From: an uncultured Pirellulaceae bacterium
GTDB lineage: Bacteria; Planctomycetota; Planctomycetia; Pirellulales; Pirellulaceae
Length of the DNA stretch: 62,436 bases
NCBI GenBank assembly: GCA_938082855.1
Contig: CALKCC010000017.1
Span: forward strand, 1 to 62,436
Direction: 5' to 3'
In this document: piece by piece, positions 1-8,250 of the stretch
Numbering within the stretch: position 1 is the stretch's first letter
Layout of the letters: every line of letters begins with the position of its first letter
Program-made: the position numbers and the translations under genes
Notes under the pieces: model-generated
The model's database searches: none
Told to the model about the DNA's origin: nothing
Seen by the model: the letters and a program-made list of their open reading frames with translations, nothing else

Positions 1-45
1 CTAGAAGCACAATTATAGAAACTATTTTTCATCCAATTCCTAGCG

Positions 46-219
46 TCAATCGACGACTAGCTCGTCCACCGTTATTTCATATCCGAGCCTGGCAAATTGC
101 GAGAACAAGTTTATTTCTCTCTGGAGCAGGACTAAGCCTGCTAACTCGTGCTGTCCACTGTAACGTTGGACGCCCCGACCTTTGGCTGTTATTACCAAGC
201 GATTAGGTGACGTATCCTT
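46..219 (-). pseudogene. Possible remnant or small gene of unknown function
   Basis: A 57-codon open stretch on the minus strand, bounded by TGA at both ends, translates to a peptide of protein-like composition (ends ...RLGYEITVDELVVD). It has no ATG. The only start candidates are internal TTG codons without a clear ribosome binding site. Sequence upstream in the same frame does not look coding, so this may be the 3' end of a decayed gene. I do not recognise a family. Chance open frame is a real alternative. Confidence 0.25.
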
Positions 220-495
220 TCACAATCGCAGTCTTGTCCTCCGACACCCCGCTTGTTTGAACTTAAGATTGCAGAGAGAGATGGTTCCTTTCACAGTACA
301 CTTTTTCAAACTGCTGCTGAAACCGCTCAGCCATTTGAGTCGGAGCAGGGGGCCATAAAATGAGAAAAATATACCTCGGCCAAACAATCATCGACAGCGA
401 CAAATTAAGACGTGATAAAAGCTGGAAAAGATTTAGTGACAATGTTAGGAGAACTGTTAACAGCGGCCCGATTTCTATCACTTCTTCGAGTCAAT
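220..495. other. No convincing gene; one weak plus-strand ORF
   Basis: Nothing firm here. A 62-codon plus-strand ORF begins at 360 after a G-rich stretch that could act as a ribosome binding site, but it runs antisense into the DoxX-like gene and has no recognisable motif. A 72-codon minus-strand frame over the same bases is equally unsupported. Confidence 0.4.
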
Positions 496-876
496 TTATG
501 CCCCAGGCAACCTTAGAATCAACACGATGGTACACAATGCAAGCATAGTCGCTGCTGGCAGTGCTCTGGTTAACCGATCTTGTCGCATTTTTAGATGACA
601 AATCACCGCTACAAGCATCATAAAGGCCATTAACAGAGTGCTTGACCAAACAAGTGATGGTAGCCAAATCGAGATAATCATAGCGGTCGCTGTTAAAACC
701 TTTAAAGGCCCTACCGCAAAATAAACCCAGACGGGGAAACCATAAGAACTAAACTCGTCCTTGAGATTTTTAGCATCCGCACACCTATAGTTGGAGGCCT
801 TATGTCTACGAAAGAGCCATACATTCAAAATGGTTAGGGAAACCAACAACTGGATGATTATCTCTATTACCGACAT
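496..876 (-). CDS. DoxX-like small membrane protein
   Basis: This 126-residue protein has four predicted membrane segments (about residues 3-20, 48-68, 72-95 and 105-123). A DoxX_2-type signature lies after the first helix: a short polar stretch with FSSYGFPVW leading into a GPLKVLTA helix. Members of this family are small integral membrane proteins, often of unknown role and sometimes linked to quinone or redox functions. The ATG at 876 follows a GGAG-like site. It is the last gene of a three-gene minus-strand cluster with the two small proteins ending at 1030 and 910. Function in the cell cannot be told from sequence. Confidence 0.7.
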   Translation of the reverse strand: MSVIEIIIQLLVSLTILNVWLFRRHKASNYRCADAKNLKDEFSSYGFPVWVYFAVGPLKVLTATAMIISIWLPSLVWSSTLLMAFMMLVAVICHLKMRQDRLTRALPAATMLALCTIVLILRLPGA

Positions 877-909
877 GTTTTTTTCTCCGTTCAGAAGCTA
901 TTAGGATTG

Positions 910-1026
910 TCATTCCGCAACTTTGTTTTCCGGAGTTGCTCCCTTTACGATTAGGCAAGTCACAAAAAGTGAGCTACCAGCAACAACAGTTCCGAAAAAA
1001 AAGATTATCCAATTGACGATATCCAT
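910..1026 (-). CDS. 38-residue single-span membrane protein
   Basis: This small ORF has an ATG at 1026, a GGGAG-like site overlapping the end of the preceding gene, and a stop at 910-912. The product begins MDIVNWIIFFFG and forms one hydrophobic helix (about residues 4-27) with a short polar tail. It sits 3 bases after the stop of the 56-residue gene and 33 bases before the DoxX-like gene, which argues for translation within an operon. I do not recognise a family. Size and tight spacing suggest a small subunit or accessory peptide of the DoxX-like protein, but that is inference. Confidence 0.45.
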   Translation of the reverse strand: MDIVNWIIFFFGTVVAGSSLFVTCLIVKGATPENKVAE

Positions 1027-1029
1027 AAC

Positions 1030-1200
1030 TCACTCCCTTGCCGTTGATAGCATTAAGTTGCCAAGGCTAAGGATAGAAGGTACCCAAACACCGACAAAGA
1101 TCCCCTCATGTTTGTAGCCCGCGAACCAAAGCGACACGGATAGAACAAACGATAGGAAACTACCAAGTAAATAGACTGTTCTAGCTTTTTTCAAATTCAA
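1030..1200 (-). CDS. 56-residue small membrane protein
   Basis: A TTG start at 1200 is preferred because AAGGAG stands 7 bases upstream; the longer frame beginning at 1251 has no such site. The product (MNLKKARTVYLLG...) has a basic N terminus and two hydrophobic segments separated by a short loop (FAGYKHEG). It is first in a tight three-gene cluster with the 38-residue protein and the DoxX-like protein. No family is recognised. It is probably a small inner-membrane protein. Confidence 0.5.
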   Translation of the reverse strand: MNLKKARTVYLLGSFLSFVLSVSLWFAGYKHEGIFVGVWVPSILSLGNLMLSTARE

Positions 1201-1411
1201 AATATTTCTCCTTAAGTTCCGAAAGTGTTTCGGCAATAGCAAATACGTCAACAGAATTTTTCAGAAAAAGAATATTTTCAGAACATGACTAGATTTCAAG
1301 ATTGAACAATTGGATCTAATTGGAAGATTAAGAGGTTTGATTATTGTCGATTTAGAAGAACAACGTACACTTAATACCGATGGACACTATTTATTTCGGG
1401 AGGTTAGCCTA

Positions 1412-2665
1412 ATGGTTGTTTTGTATAGATTGATAACATTTTTGCTCCTCGTTGCGCTGCTGCCTGGTGCATTCCTCAAAGCAGGCGAGCAGGTTCCCAC
1501 GGCTACCGTGAATCTGGGTGATTCCGCTTTAACTGCAGGAATTAGTGGGGAAGGTGATTTAACCATCAAAGAAATTAAAGAGTGGCTGGCATCAAAGCAA
1601 AACCATATTCAGCTTACGCCCATTCTGCCACTCGGTCTTTCGGTTGGCGAAAAACAAGTTTATATCCCACAAGATAATCCGATGACACGAGCCAAGGTCG
1701 AACTGGGCCGCCAGTTATACTTTGACCGACGTTTGTCTGTTAACAATACGGTCAGTTGTGCAGACTGTCATCATCCAGAAGATTCCTACGGCCGTGGAAC
1801 CCAATTCGGTGTTGGTGTCGATGGCCAACTCGGTGGTAGAAACTCGCCAGTCAGTTTCAACCGTATTCTTTCCAAAGCTCAGTTCTGGGATGGTCGTGCA
1901 AGTTCCTTAGAGGAACAGGCGATTGGTCCTATCGCGAATCCAATCGAGATGGGTAATACCCACGACAATGCCGTCAAAACCTTAAAGGGAATAGAGGGAT
2001 ATCGTCTACAGTTTGACGCTATCTTCAGAGACGGGACGACCATTGAAAACGTCGGAAAAGCAATTGCAACATTTGAACGTGCATTGGTTACGCTCCCTTC
2101 GGCTTATGATCTGTACGAGCCTATTTTGAGTTTAAGAAAAGCATTCGGGGACGATCTGGATGATCTAGATGCACTGAAGCTGGACGACCCTGATCTTTAC
2201 GAAAACTATATGACCAAATTGAAAGTTAGCCAAAGTAATCCAATGTCTGATGCAGCAAAGCGTGGCCGGGAGATTTTCTTTTCGACTAAAGGGCGTTGCT
2301 CCGCATGCCATGTAGGAGCAAATTTGGCAGATGAGAAATACCATAACTTGGGTATTGGGATGGATCAGGCCATGCCTGATTTAGGAAGGTTTGCAGTTAC
2401 CAAGCAACCGAACGATAAGGGTGCATTTAAGACTCCGACAGTACGCAATGCTGCCTTAACAGCGCCCTACATGCATGATGGAAGTCTAAAAACATTGGAA
2501 GAAGTTGTGGAATGGTACGCCAAGGGTGGTTTCCCGAATCCTACGTTAAGTAAAGACGTGAAGAAACTTGAATTAACTAACCAGGATAAAAAGGATTTGG
2601 TAGCGTTTATGAAAGCTTGTACGAGTAAACTACCGGATGTTGAGCAAGGCAGGCTTCCAAAATAA
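1412..2665 (+). CDS. Di-heme cytochrome c peroxidase (MauG/CcpA type)
   Basis: This 417-residue secreted protein has two c-type heme sites, CADCH at residues 116-120 and CSACH at 296-300, in the arrangement of bacterial di-heme cytochrome c peroxidases and MauG-like enzymes. Typical surrounding motifs are present (GRQLYFDRRLS, NSPVSFNR, QFWDGRASSLEEQA, FKTPTVRNAALTAPYMHDG). The family reduces hydrogen peroxide in the periplasm with electrons from small c-type cytochromes, or oxidises protein or organic substrates. The start is placed at 1412, not at the upstream in-frame codon at 1310: GGAGG lies just upstream and a clean signal peptide (residues 1-25) follows. A strong terminator follows at 2702, so the gene appears monocistronic. 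Confidence 0.9.
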   Translation: MVVLYRLITFLLLVALLPGAFLKAGEQVPTATVNLGDSALTAGISGEGDLTIKEIKEWLASKQNHIQLTPILPLGLSVGEKQVYIPQDNPMTRAKVELGRQLYFDRRLSVNNTVSCADCHHPEDSYGRGTQFGVGVDGQLGGRNSPVSFNRILSKAQFWDGRASSLEEQAIGPIANPIEMGNTHDNAVKTLKGIEGYRLQFDAIFRDGTTIENVGKAIATFERALVTLPSAYDLYEPILSLRKAFGDDLDDLDALKLDDPDLYENYMTKLKVSQSNPMSDAAKRGREIFFSTKGRCSACHVGANLADEKYHNLGIGMDQAMPDLGRFAVTKQPNDKGAFKTPTVRNAALTAPYMHDGSLKTLEEVVEWYAKGGFPNPTLSKDVKKLELTNQDKKDLVAFMKACTSKLPDVEQGRLPK

Positions 2666-2701
2666 GTTTCTTCCGATTGTCAAATTCCATACGCTTACAA
2701 T

Positions 2702-2741
2702 AAACACATCCCTAAACGTTAATTTAGGGATGTGTTTTTTT
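2702..2741 (+). terminator. Rho-independent terminator of the peroxidase gene
   Basis: A perfect 15-bp stem pairs 2702-2716 with 2723-2737 around a 6-base loop (CGTTAA). Seven T residues run through 2735-2741. It starts 36 bases after the stop codon of the peroxidase gene. Confidence 0.9.
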
Positions 2742-3121
2742 CCGCGGGCTTATATTCGCTCTTGTATATTGCCCAAACTAGCTCCCCGGCAGACATCGAG
2801 TTTTTCTGATTACTTTATTCTGTGAAGACTAATCATCATGTCGTCTTAGGCCCTTTCTGGAGGCTTAGAATCGGCTTCTTTTTTAATCCCCGAGGACTAC
2901 TAGATCTCTCGACATGGAGAAGACCTTTTTCAAACGGTCGTTAGGCTACCCATTGGCAGTTGATATTCGGATGCGTTCTTCCGGTTTCGGAAATTGGAGT
3001 TAAAAAAGAAAAGTTTCAAAAAATTGTATAAAGGTTGTCCGATTACCGGGTGCTTATCGTTTCTAAGGGTGAACACAACAACAGACTTTTTGAACACTCT
3101 AAAGCCAGAAAGGTAATAGCA
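2742..3121. other. Intergenic region upstream of the EF-hand-like gene
   Basis: A gene-free stretch of about 380 bases. No RNA or repeat was recognised. The A/T-rich segment around 3000-3030 probably carries the promoter of the next gene, but no clear -35/-10 pair stands out. Confidence 0.4.
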
Positions 3122-3814
3122 ATGTACAACTCACTGAAAACCACGATTACAACACTTTCAGCTCTTCTTCTCTGCACAATGGCCGTAAGTGCCCAAACAA
3201 GTACAAATTCGATCATCGCAGACGTGGATGGAAATGGTCGCATCAGTCGTAGTGAAGCTGAGAATATGATGAACTCTCCATCCTTGAAAACCGAGTTATT
3301 CAATGCATCAATTGAGGACCAAGGGCGGTTCTACAATGCTCTGGAGAACAATATCAGAGTACGCTTGATTAAGTTGGCACGAGCTTATGATACACCTCGC
3401 TGGTCGATGGCTATTGAGATGTGTGAACGAAGTGGCCTGTCTGCCACAGATGCTGAGAGAATAGCTTTGGCAATTCGAGCTAACATGCCTTCAAAGCCTG
3501 GGAGTCAGAAGAAACAACCAAGCAGCGATGGAACTCCGGTCATCGCAGATTTGGATGGAAACGGCCGTATCAGTCGTAGTGAAGCTGAGAACATGATGAA
3601 CTCTCCATCCTTGAAAACCGAGTTGTTCAATGCATCGATTGAGGACCAGGGACGGTTCTACAATGCTCTGGAGAATAATATCAGAGTACGGTTGCTGAAG
3701 TTGGCAAAAGCATATGGTACACCTCGCTGGTCCCTTGCTATCGAAATGTGTGAGCGAAATGGCCTATCCGCTGCGGACGCTGAAAGAATTGCAATCGCAA
3801 TGCAGAAGAAATAA
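3122..3814 (+). CDS. Secreted protein with two near-identical EF-hand-like repeats
   Basis: This 230-residue protein has a signal peptide ending near VSAQ (residues 1-25). The start at 3122 is chosen because it gives the signal peptide and an AAAGG-type site; the longer frame from 3035 does not. The mature protein consists of two copies of one unit of about 88 residues, spaced 109 codons apart. Each copy begins with an EF-hand-like calcium loop (DxDGNGRISRSE) and continues with identical blocks such as NMMNSPSLKTELFN and DQGRFYNALENN. A Pro/Lys/Ser-rich linker joins them. The calcium loop suggests a calcium-stabilised extracellular protein. No enzyme motif or family is recognised. It is flanked by terminators, so it stands alone. 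Confidence 0.75.
   Translation: MYNSLKTTITTLSALLLCTMAVSAQTSTNSIIADVDGNGRISRSEAENMMNSPSLKTELFNASIEDQGRFYNALENNIRVRLIKLARAYDTPRWSMAIEMCERSGLSATDAERIALAIRANMPSKPGSQKKQPSSDGTPVIADLDGNGRISRSEAENMMNSPSLKTELFNASIEDQGRFYNALENNIRVRLLKLAKAYGTPRWSLAIEMCERNGLSAADAERIAIAMQKK
3214..3803 (+). repeat. In-frame tandem duplication inside the EF-hand-like gene
   Basis: The segment starting at 3214 recurs at 3541 (offset 327 bases, exactly 109 codons). The first about 165 bases of the two copies are almost identical at DNA level, with mostly third-position changes; similarity continues more loosely to about 3803. Confidence 0.85.
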
Positions 3815-3836
3815 GAACCTGAACTTTCAGTGAGTT

Positions 3837-3874
3837 GCCTCCTCAGAAGTCGCAAGACAACTGGGGAGGCTTTT
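3837..3874 (+). terminator. Terminator after the EF-hand-like gene
   Basis: A 10-bp stem (3837-3846, GCCTCCTCAG, pairing with 3861-3870) with one G-U pair and a 14-base loop, followed by TTTT at 3871-3874. It begins 23 bases after the stop codon. Confidence 0.75.
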
Positions 3875-4201
3875 ACATGGTATTTCCTTAAATCCTTTCA
3901 CTAACTCTAAACATTTTCAATGTTGGAAAAAGTCTCATTGCCAGCGTCAATACCAGAGATGGGTTGGCAATTTTACAAACGACACGGCAAAGACGCTTAA
4001 CTAACGATGGAATGCGATTCATTTGCTATCGATTGTGCAAGAAAGAACTTCTAACTTTCCAGAACCAAAGTTTGAATTAACAATTCCTGATTGATTTGCT
4101 CATCAAATCTTCAGCTTTCGTTTATCTACTTTTCATTTTGACTTCATCACTACTTCATTGGTTTCCCAGAGAATTGTCGATAACTGCAGATGGAGCTGTG
4201 G
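3875..4201. other. Intergenic region upstream of the PHP/glycosyltransferase gene
   Basis: No gene was seen. It contains a 7-bp inverted repeat, ATTGCCA at 3937-3943 and TGGCAAT at 3965-3971, of unknown significance. The remaining sequence is A/T-rich and probably includes the promoter of the following gene. Confidence 0.4.
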
Positions 4202-4235
4202 GCTCTTCAAGCGATTGGAAGAGCAGATATTTTTT
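4202..4235 (+). promoter_or_regulatory. Leader hairpin with T tract before the PHP/glycosyltransferase gene
   Basis: GCTCTTC (4202-4208) pairs with GAAGAGC (4218-4224) around a 9-base loop, followed by an A/T tract with six Ts at 4230-4235. It lies about 30 bases before the start codon at 4265. It could be an attenuator-like leader or the terminator of an upstream transcript. The call rests on shape only. Confidence 0.35.
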
Positions 4236-4264
4236 AGTGCTGGAAGTTATTTGAGGATGATGAT

Positions 4265-6766
4265 ATGTACAGCAAAAGTGATATTCATGTTCATTCGAAG
4301 TATTCAGATAATCCAAGTGAGTGGTATCTAAAGCAGATCAACGCAGCCGAGAGTTATGTGGAGCCCATTCAGGTATATAACACTGCTAAACAACGCGGAA
4401 TGCAATTTGTAACCATCTCGGATCACGATCGCATAGACGGGGCACTCGAACTCGCAAATCTCAAAGATACTTTCATTTCAGCTGAAGCGACACTGACATT
4501 CCCAGAAGATGGGTGCAAGATTCATTGTTTGGTCACAGGTATTACGGAAAAACAGTGGGCACAAATTGATAACCGCCGGGATGATATCTATGCATTTCAA
4601 AAATATGTCCGACAGCAGAATATAATTCACTCTGTCGCTCATCCGCTTTTTACCGTAAATGGTCAAATGACGATCGAACATTTTGAAAAGCTCCTCCTGC
4701 TGTTCAATCGTTTTGAAGCTATAAATGGCGCCCGGGATGCCAGAGCAGGTACGATTGTTAGATCGATAATGGAAAATCTGACTGCAAATCAATTGACGCA
4801 GATGCAACAGCGCCATCAGATCGATCCATATGGTGATAAGCCATGGCAAAAGGTATTTACTGGTGGCAGTGACGATCATAGTGGGGAGTTTATCGGAGCA
4901 GCTTACACTGCGACCCCGAAAACGGAAAATGTAAACCAATATCTGGATTATCTGCGAGCAGGGAAGCATTTGTGCGGAGGATCACATGGCGGGAGCTTGC
5001 GTCTAAGCCACAGCCTTGTCGCAATCGCTCGGAAGTATGTCCAGAAAAACATGCTTGCAACTGCTGATTCTACTGGAACCGTATTGGATGAGATTCTGCA
5101 GCTATTAATGGAGCAGGATTTTCCAGATTCACGCAGCCCTGATAATCGTCGCCACTCCCAAAAAGTAACCATCGGCGGGAATGCCTCGGCAAGTGAGCCA
5201 GCAGATGAATTGGATTGGTGTACCGGCATCGAAGAAGGTACTATGGATCGCGCCAATGAGATGTTCAATGAATGCTGGGGGCAATTAATCGAAAACGTCT
5301 GCGACAGCCTAGCATCGAAAAAATTCCAGAATATCGTCACGGCGGCTCCCAGCCTAATGCCAATTGCGTTGTCAGCTCTGCCTTATCTGGCAGCAGTCGC
5401 GACGAATTATAAAGATGAGAAACTGTGTCAGGAAGTTTCCGACAAATTCTCTGCGAGCAGGCATCTAAAAAAACGTGGGCGCAAGAAACTATGGTTGACG
5501 GACAATCTTTCCAACGAGAACGGCATCTCGGTATCGATTGCTCGTCTTGCAGAAAATGCGAATTTGAAAGCAAAAGACTTAACTGTTATGACTTGCCTTC
5601 CGGAAAAACCCAATGCCAGCTTCCCAATTAAGAATGTGAAGCCAGTTTATCAATTAAACCTTCCCTCTTTCGATCACTTCAAGACATGCATTCCTCCGAT
5701 TTTGGAGGTTATAAGATTCATTGAGCAAGAGCCAATATCTGAACTCATCATATCAACGCCAGGTCCACTGGGATTAGTTGGACTCATGGCAGCCAAATTA
5801 CTCAATCTTCCAGTTCGTGCACTTTATCAGACAGACTTCCCAGCCCGAGTCAGATCATTAACAGAATCGGAAACATATACTGAGGCTACACGGAAATACA
5901 TGCAATGGTTCTATTCTAATGCTAATACCGTTTTAGCCCCCAGCGAGTTCTACCGAGACAGTCTGGTTTCAGATGGATTGGATGCTGCAAAGGTTAAACT
6001 TCTTCCTCAAGGAGTTGACTCTTCGTTTTTTAATCCTGTCAAGAAAGAAGTTCATTTCTGGAAAGAACGTGGTATGAAACAGGAATTTACATTTTTGTAC
6101 GCTGGCAGAATGTCTCGGGAAAAAAATGTAGAGCACTTAATTCAATCCTTTCTGAACCTCACTGCAAATTTGGAGGAGCCGATTAAAGCGAATCTAGGGT
6201 TATGTGGAGATGGTCCGCAACTGTCTTACTTAAGAGACAAATATGCCGGTAACGAAGATATTCAGTTTACCGGCTGTCTGGATTCCGAAGAGCTAGCAAT
6301 AGCCTATGCCAGTAGTGACGTCTTTGTCTTTCCAAGTACGACTGACACTTTTGGAAATGTCGTATTGGAAGCGCAAGCATGTGGCCTACCTGCAATCGTT
6401 AGCAATATGGGGGGGCCTGCTGAAATTGTGATGCACAATGGCTCAGGTCTTATTGTGGATCTCAGTTACGAAATGGCTCTTGCGAGTGCAATGAAACAAC
6501 TATACTCCGATGATATTATGCGAGGCGATATGAGGAATAGGGCGATCCTTAATGCCGAACAGCGTAGTTGGAATTCGATATTGGATCTGCTTTGGAATTG
6601 TGCTGAAAAGCAATTGCAACCACCCCAGCCAAGGACTGAGAACGATTCCCCCTTGAAAGGAGCTATGACACCAATCAATCGGATTTCATCCGAAACACCC
6701 TGGGATAGCGAAGAATTATCCGGACAGAGCACCAAACCCTTCCAGGGCAGTTCCTCTAATCACTAA
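4265..6766 (+). CDS. PHP-domain phosphoesterase fused to a GT4-type glycosyltransferase
   Basis: This 833-residue two-part protein has no signal peptide. Residues 1 to about 280 form a PHP metallo-phosphoesterase domain with HVHSKYSD at 8-15, SDHDR at 52-56, and a later SDDHSG pair of metal ligands. Residues about 390-770 form a GT-B glycosyltransferase of the group 1/GT4 kind, with LYAGRMSREKNVEHL near 608 and the donor-binding stretch FGNVVLEAQACGLPAIVSNMGG followed by GPAEIV. A poorly conserved linker with many charged residues joins them, and a Ser/Pro-rich tail ends the protein. The fusion suggests a sugar transfer coupled to phosphate-ester hydrolysis, perhaps in glycolipid or polysaccharide synthesis. 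The substrate cannot be inferred. The ATG at 4265 follows a GAGG site. It stands alone. Confidence 0.85.
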   Translation: MYSKSDIHVHSKYSDNPSEWYLKQINAAESYVEPIQVYNTAKQRGMQFVTISDHDRIDGALELANLKDTFISAEATLTFPEDGCKIHCLVTGITEKQWAQIDNRRDDIYAFQKYVRQQNIIHSVAHPLFTVNGQMTIEHFEKLLLLFNRFEAINGARDARAGTIVRSIMENLTANQLTQMQQRHQIDPYGDKPWQKVFTGGSDDHSGEFIGAAYTATPKTENVNQYLDYLRAGKHLCGGSHGGSLRLSHSLVAIARKYVQKNMLATADSTGTVLDEILQLLMEQDFPDSRSPDNRRHSQKVTIGGNASASEPADELDWCTGIEEGTMDRANEMFNECWGQLIENVCDSLASKKFQNIVTAAPSLMPIALSALPYLAAVATNYKDEKLCQEVSDKFSASRHLKKRGRKKLWLTDNLSNENGISVSIARLAENANLKAKDLTVMTCLPEKPNASFPIKNVKPVYQLNLPSFDHFKTCIPPILEVIRFIEQEPISELIISTPGPLGLVGLMAAKLLNLPVRALYQTDFPARVRSLTESETYTEATRKYMQWFYSNANTVLAPSEFYRDSLVSDGLDAAKVKLLPQGVDSSFFNPVKKEVHFWKERGMKQEFTFLYAGRMSREKNVEHLIQSFLNLTANLEEPIKANLGLCGDGPQLSYLRDKYAGNEDIQFTGCLDSEELAIAYASSDVFVFPSTTDTFGNVVLEAQACGLPAIVSNMGGPAEIVMHNGSGLIVDLSYEMALASAMKQLYSDDIMRGDMRNRAILNAEQRSWNSILDLLWNCAEKQLQPPQPRTENDSPLKGAMTPINRISSETPWDSEELSGQSTKPFQGSSSNH

Positions 6767-7098
6767 CGTCGAGTTGCTTAGAAAACCAGCACACACGTTC
6801 ATGGGCTTACTCGATCCGATGTAGGTTCAAACGCGACAGCTCGTTTTCGGATATGAGAAAAACATTACCTAAAGACTATTGGGGGGTATTCAACCGCGAA
6901 CGTGAACATAGTCCGAGAAAATCACAATATTTAGACATGCTTTTTGCTTAAGTGTTCGGGTAGAAGAGTCTTTGTTGATCTTCGTGAGGTCTCTCAATGT
7001 GATCCAAACACTAAGTTAGGAATCGCTTTAATGGGAAAGGCCTGATTCCACAGAAGGATGAGATTAAGACGCGAGAAACGACAAACAGTTCTTCGTGG
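6767..7098. other. Convergent intergenic region without recognised elements
   Basis: About 330 bases separate two genes that end toward each other. I found no gene, RNA or strong terminator hairpin. Confidence 0.4.
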
Positions 7099-8229
7099 TT
7101 ACTTGTCCTCATCCTCAATTTCGTCCTGTCGCTCTTCAAGAAGTTTCTTAACTTCTTTAGTTTCTTCCAGTGCTAATTTTACGTCCCCGGAAAATAATGT
7201 CTTTAGCTCAAGCATCACCTTCTTCGCATTGGAAAATCCCGGTAGGAAAGCCTTTTTGATGTTCTCAAAATTATTTCGAGTCTTATCCTTATAATCCTCT
7301 ACTTTATCTACCCAGTCAGACCAAACATCTAGTCCGTCTTCCATCTGATCTCGAACCCAGTCATCGAGGCTTCGCTCAAAAGTAGCATATAAATTTCGAT
7401 CTTGATTCGGGACTTGTGAAATATTAACAAGCTTGAAGGCAATGGCTTCCTTGCCGACAGAAGCAATTTGGTCATGAGCATCTTCGAACTTGTCTGTTAA
7501 TTCTTTCATCTCAGCATCCTGAGCAAGAAGGTCGTATTGAAACAGGTTAGTCATCGCAGCTACGTTAGTACGAAAGTATCGCGCTGTTTCTGAAATACTG
7601 ATTCTGCTCAGATCTCGATCCATTTGATCAAAGAGTCGCACAAGTTCTCCAACTTCGACAGGTGTGAGTCCGGCTATGGTGGCTGTTTTTGCTACCGTCG
7701 TGGTGACCAGCATATTCCTAGTTGGCCCAGGGATGCCACGAAAAAACACACGAAAAGCTTCAACCTCTTCAAAAAACGAATCAAACTTCTCGATGCGTCC
7801 GGCATTGCGTTTTTCTGTGGCCTTCAGGGTTTCTATTTCAGATTGCACCCTTTCTATATACTTACCAATGTCGTCAGAAGCCTGCGCGAGTTTGGAGAAA
7901 CCGCGACTCAATTCTTCCCATATCACTCGTTCATTCTCCATGTATTGAATCCCCATCGTGAGAGATGCCGATGGAGTCTTAGATTTCTTAAGTGAGTAAA
8001 GAACATTGCGAAGATGAAGTCGATGTTTTGTAATCGCTGATGAGAGGTTACGTTTGCTATCGTTACCCAAGAAATCCTTTTTGAGCGCAGCGAGTGCCTT
8101 ATCTCTATTTCCCTGATAGTTAACAACCTCTGGCGGCAGTTGTGCCCACAGCAGACTCTGTGAACTGTGGACTAACCCAAAGAACAGAATTAGCGATAAA
8201 AGTTTCGAGAATAGTTTTGATGCAGGCAT
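7099..8229 (-). CDS. Secreted helical protein of unknown function
   Basis: This 376-residue protein has a signal peptide of about 30 residues (MPASKLF..., cleavage near LWAQ). The mature part is highly charged and mostly helical, with coiled-coil-like stretches rich in Glu, Lys and Arg, and a very acidic C terminus (ERQDEIEDEDK). A small Ala/Val/Gly segment near the middle (TTTVAKTATIAGL) is the only less polar part. No family is recognised. It lies 21 bases downstream of another secreted hypothetical gene on the same strand, so the two are probably co-transcribed and may act together in the periplasm or at the cell surface. Confidence 0.7.
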   Translation of the reverse strand: MPASKLFSKLLSLILFFGLVHSSQSLLWAQLPPEVVNYQGNRDKALAALKKDFLGNDSKRNLSSAITKHRLHLRNVLYSLKKSKTPSASLTMGIQYMENERVIWEELSRGFSKLAQASDDIGKYIERVQSEIETLKATEKRNAGRIEKFDSFFEEVEAFRVFFRGIPGPTRNMLVTTTVAKTATIAGLTPVEVGELVRLFDQMDRDLSRISISETARYFRTNVAAMTNLFQYDLLAQDAEMKELTDKFEDAHDQIASVGKEAIAFKLVNISQVPNQDRNLYATFERSLDDWVRDQMEDGLDVWSDWVDKVEDYKDKTRNNFENIKKAFLPGFSNAKKVMLELKTLFSGDVKLALEETKEVKKLLEERQDEIEDEDK

Positions 8230-8250
8230 AGTTAGTAACCGAGATTAAAG

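Noticed and set aside
360-548. Plus-strand 62-residue ORF
   Set aside because: No motif, antisense to the DoxX-like gene, only a weak ribosome binding site.
4478-4969. Long minus-strand open frame inside the PHP/glycosyltransferase gene
   Set aside because: Opposite-strand shadow of a strongly supported coding region; translated product has no family features.
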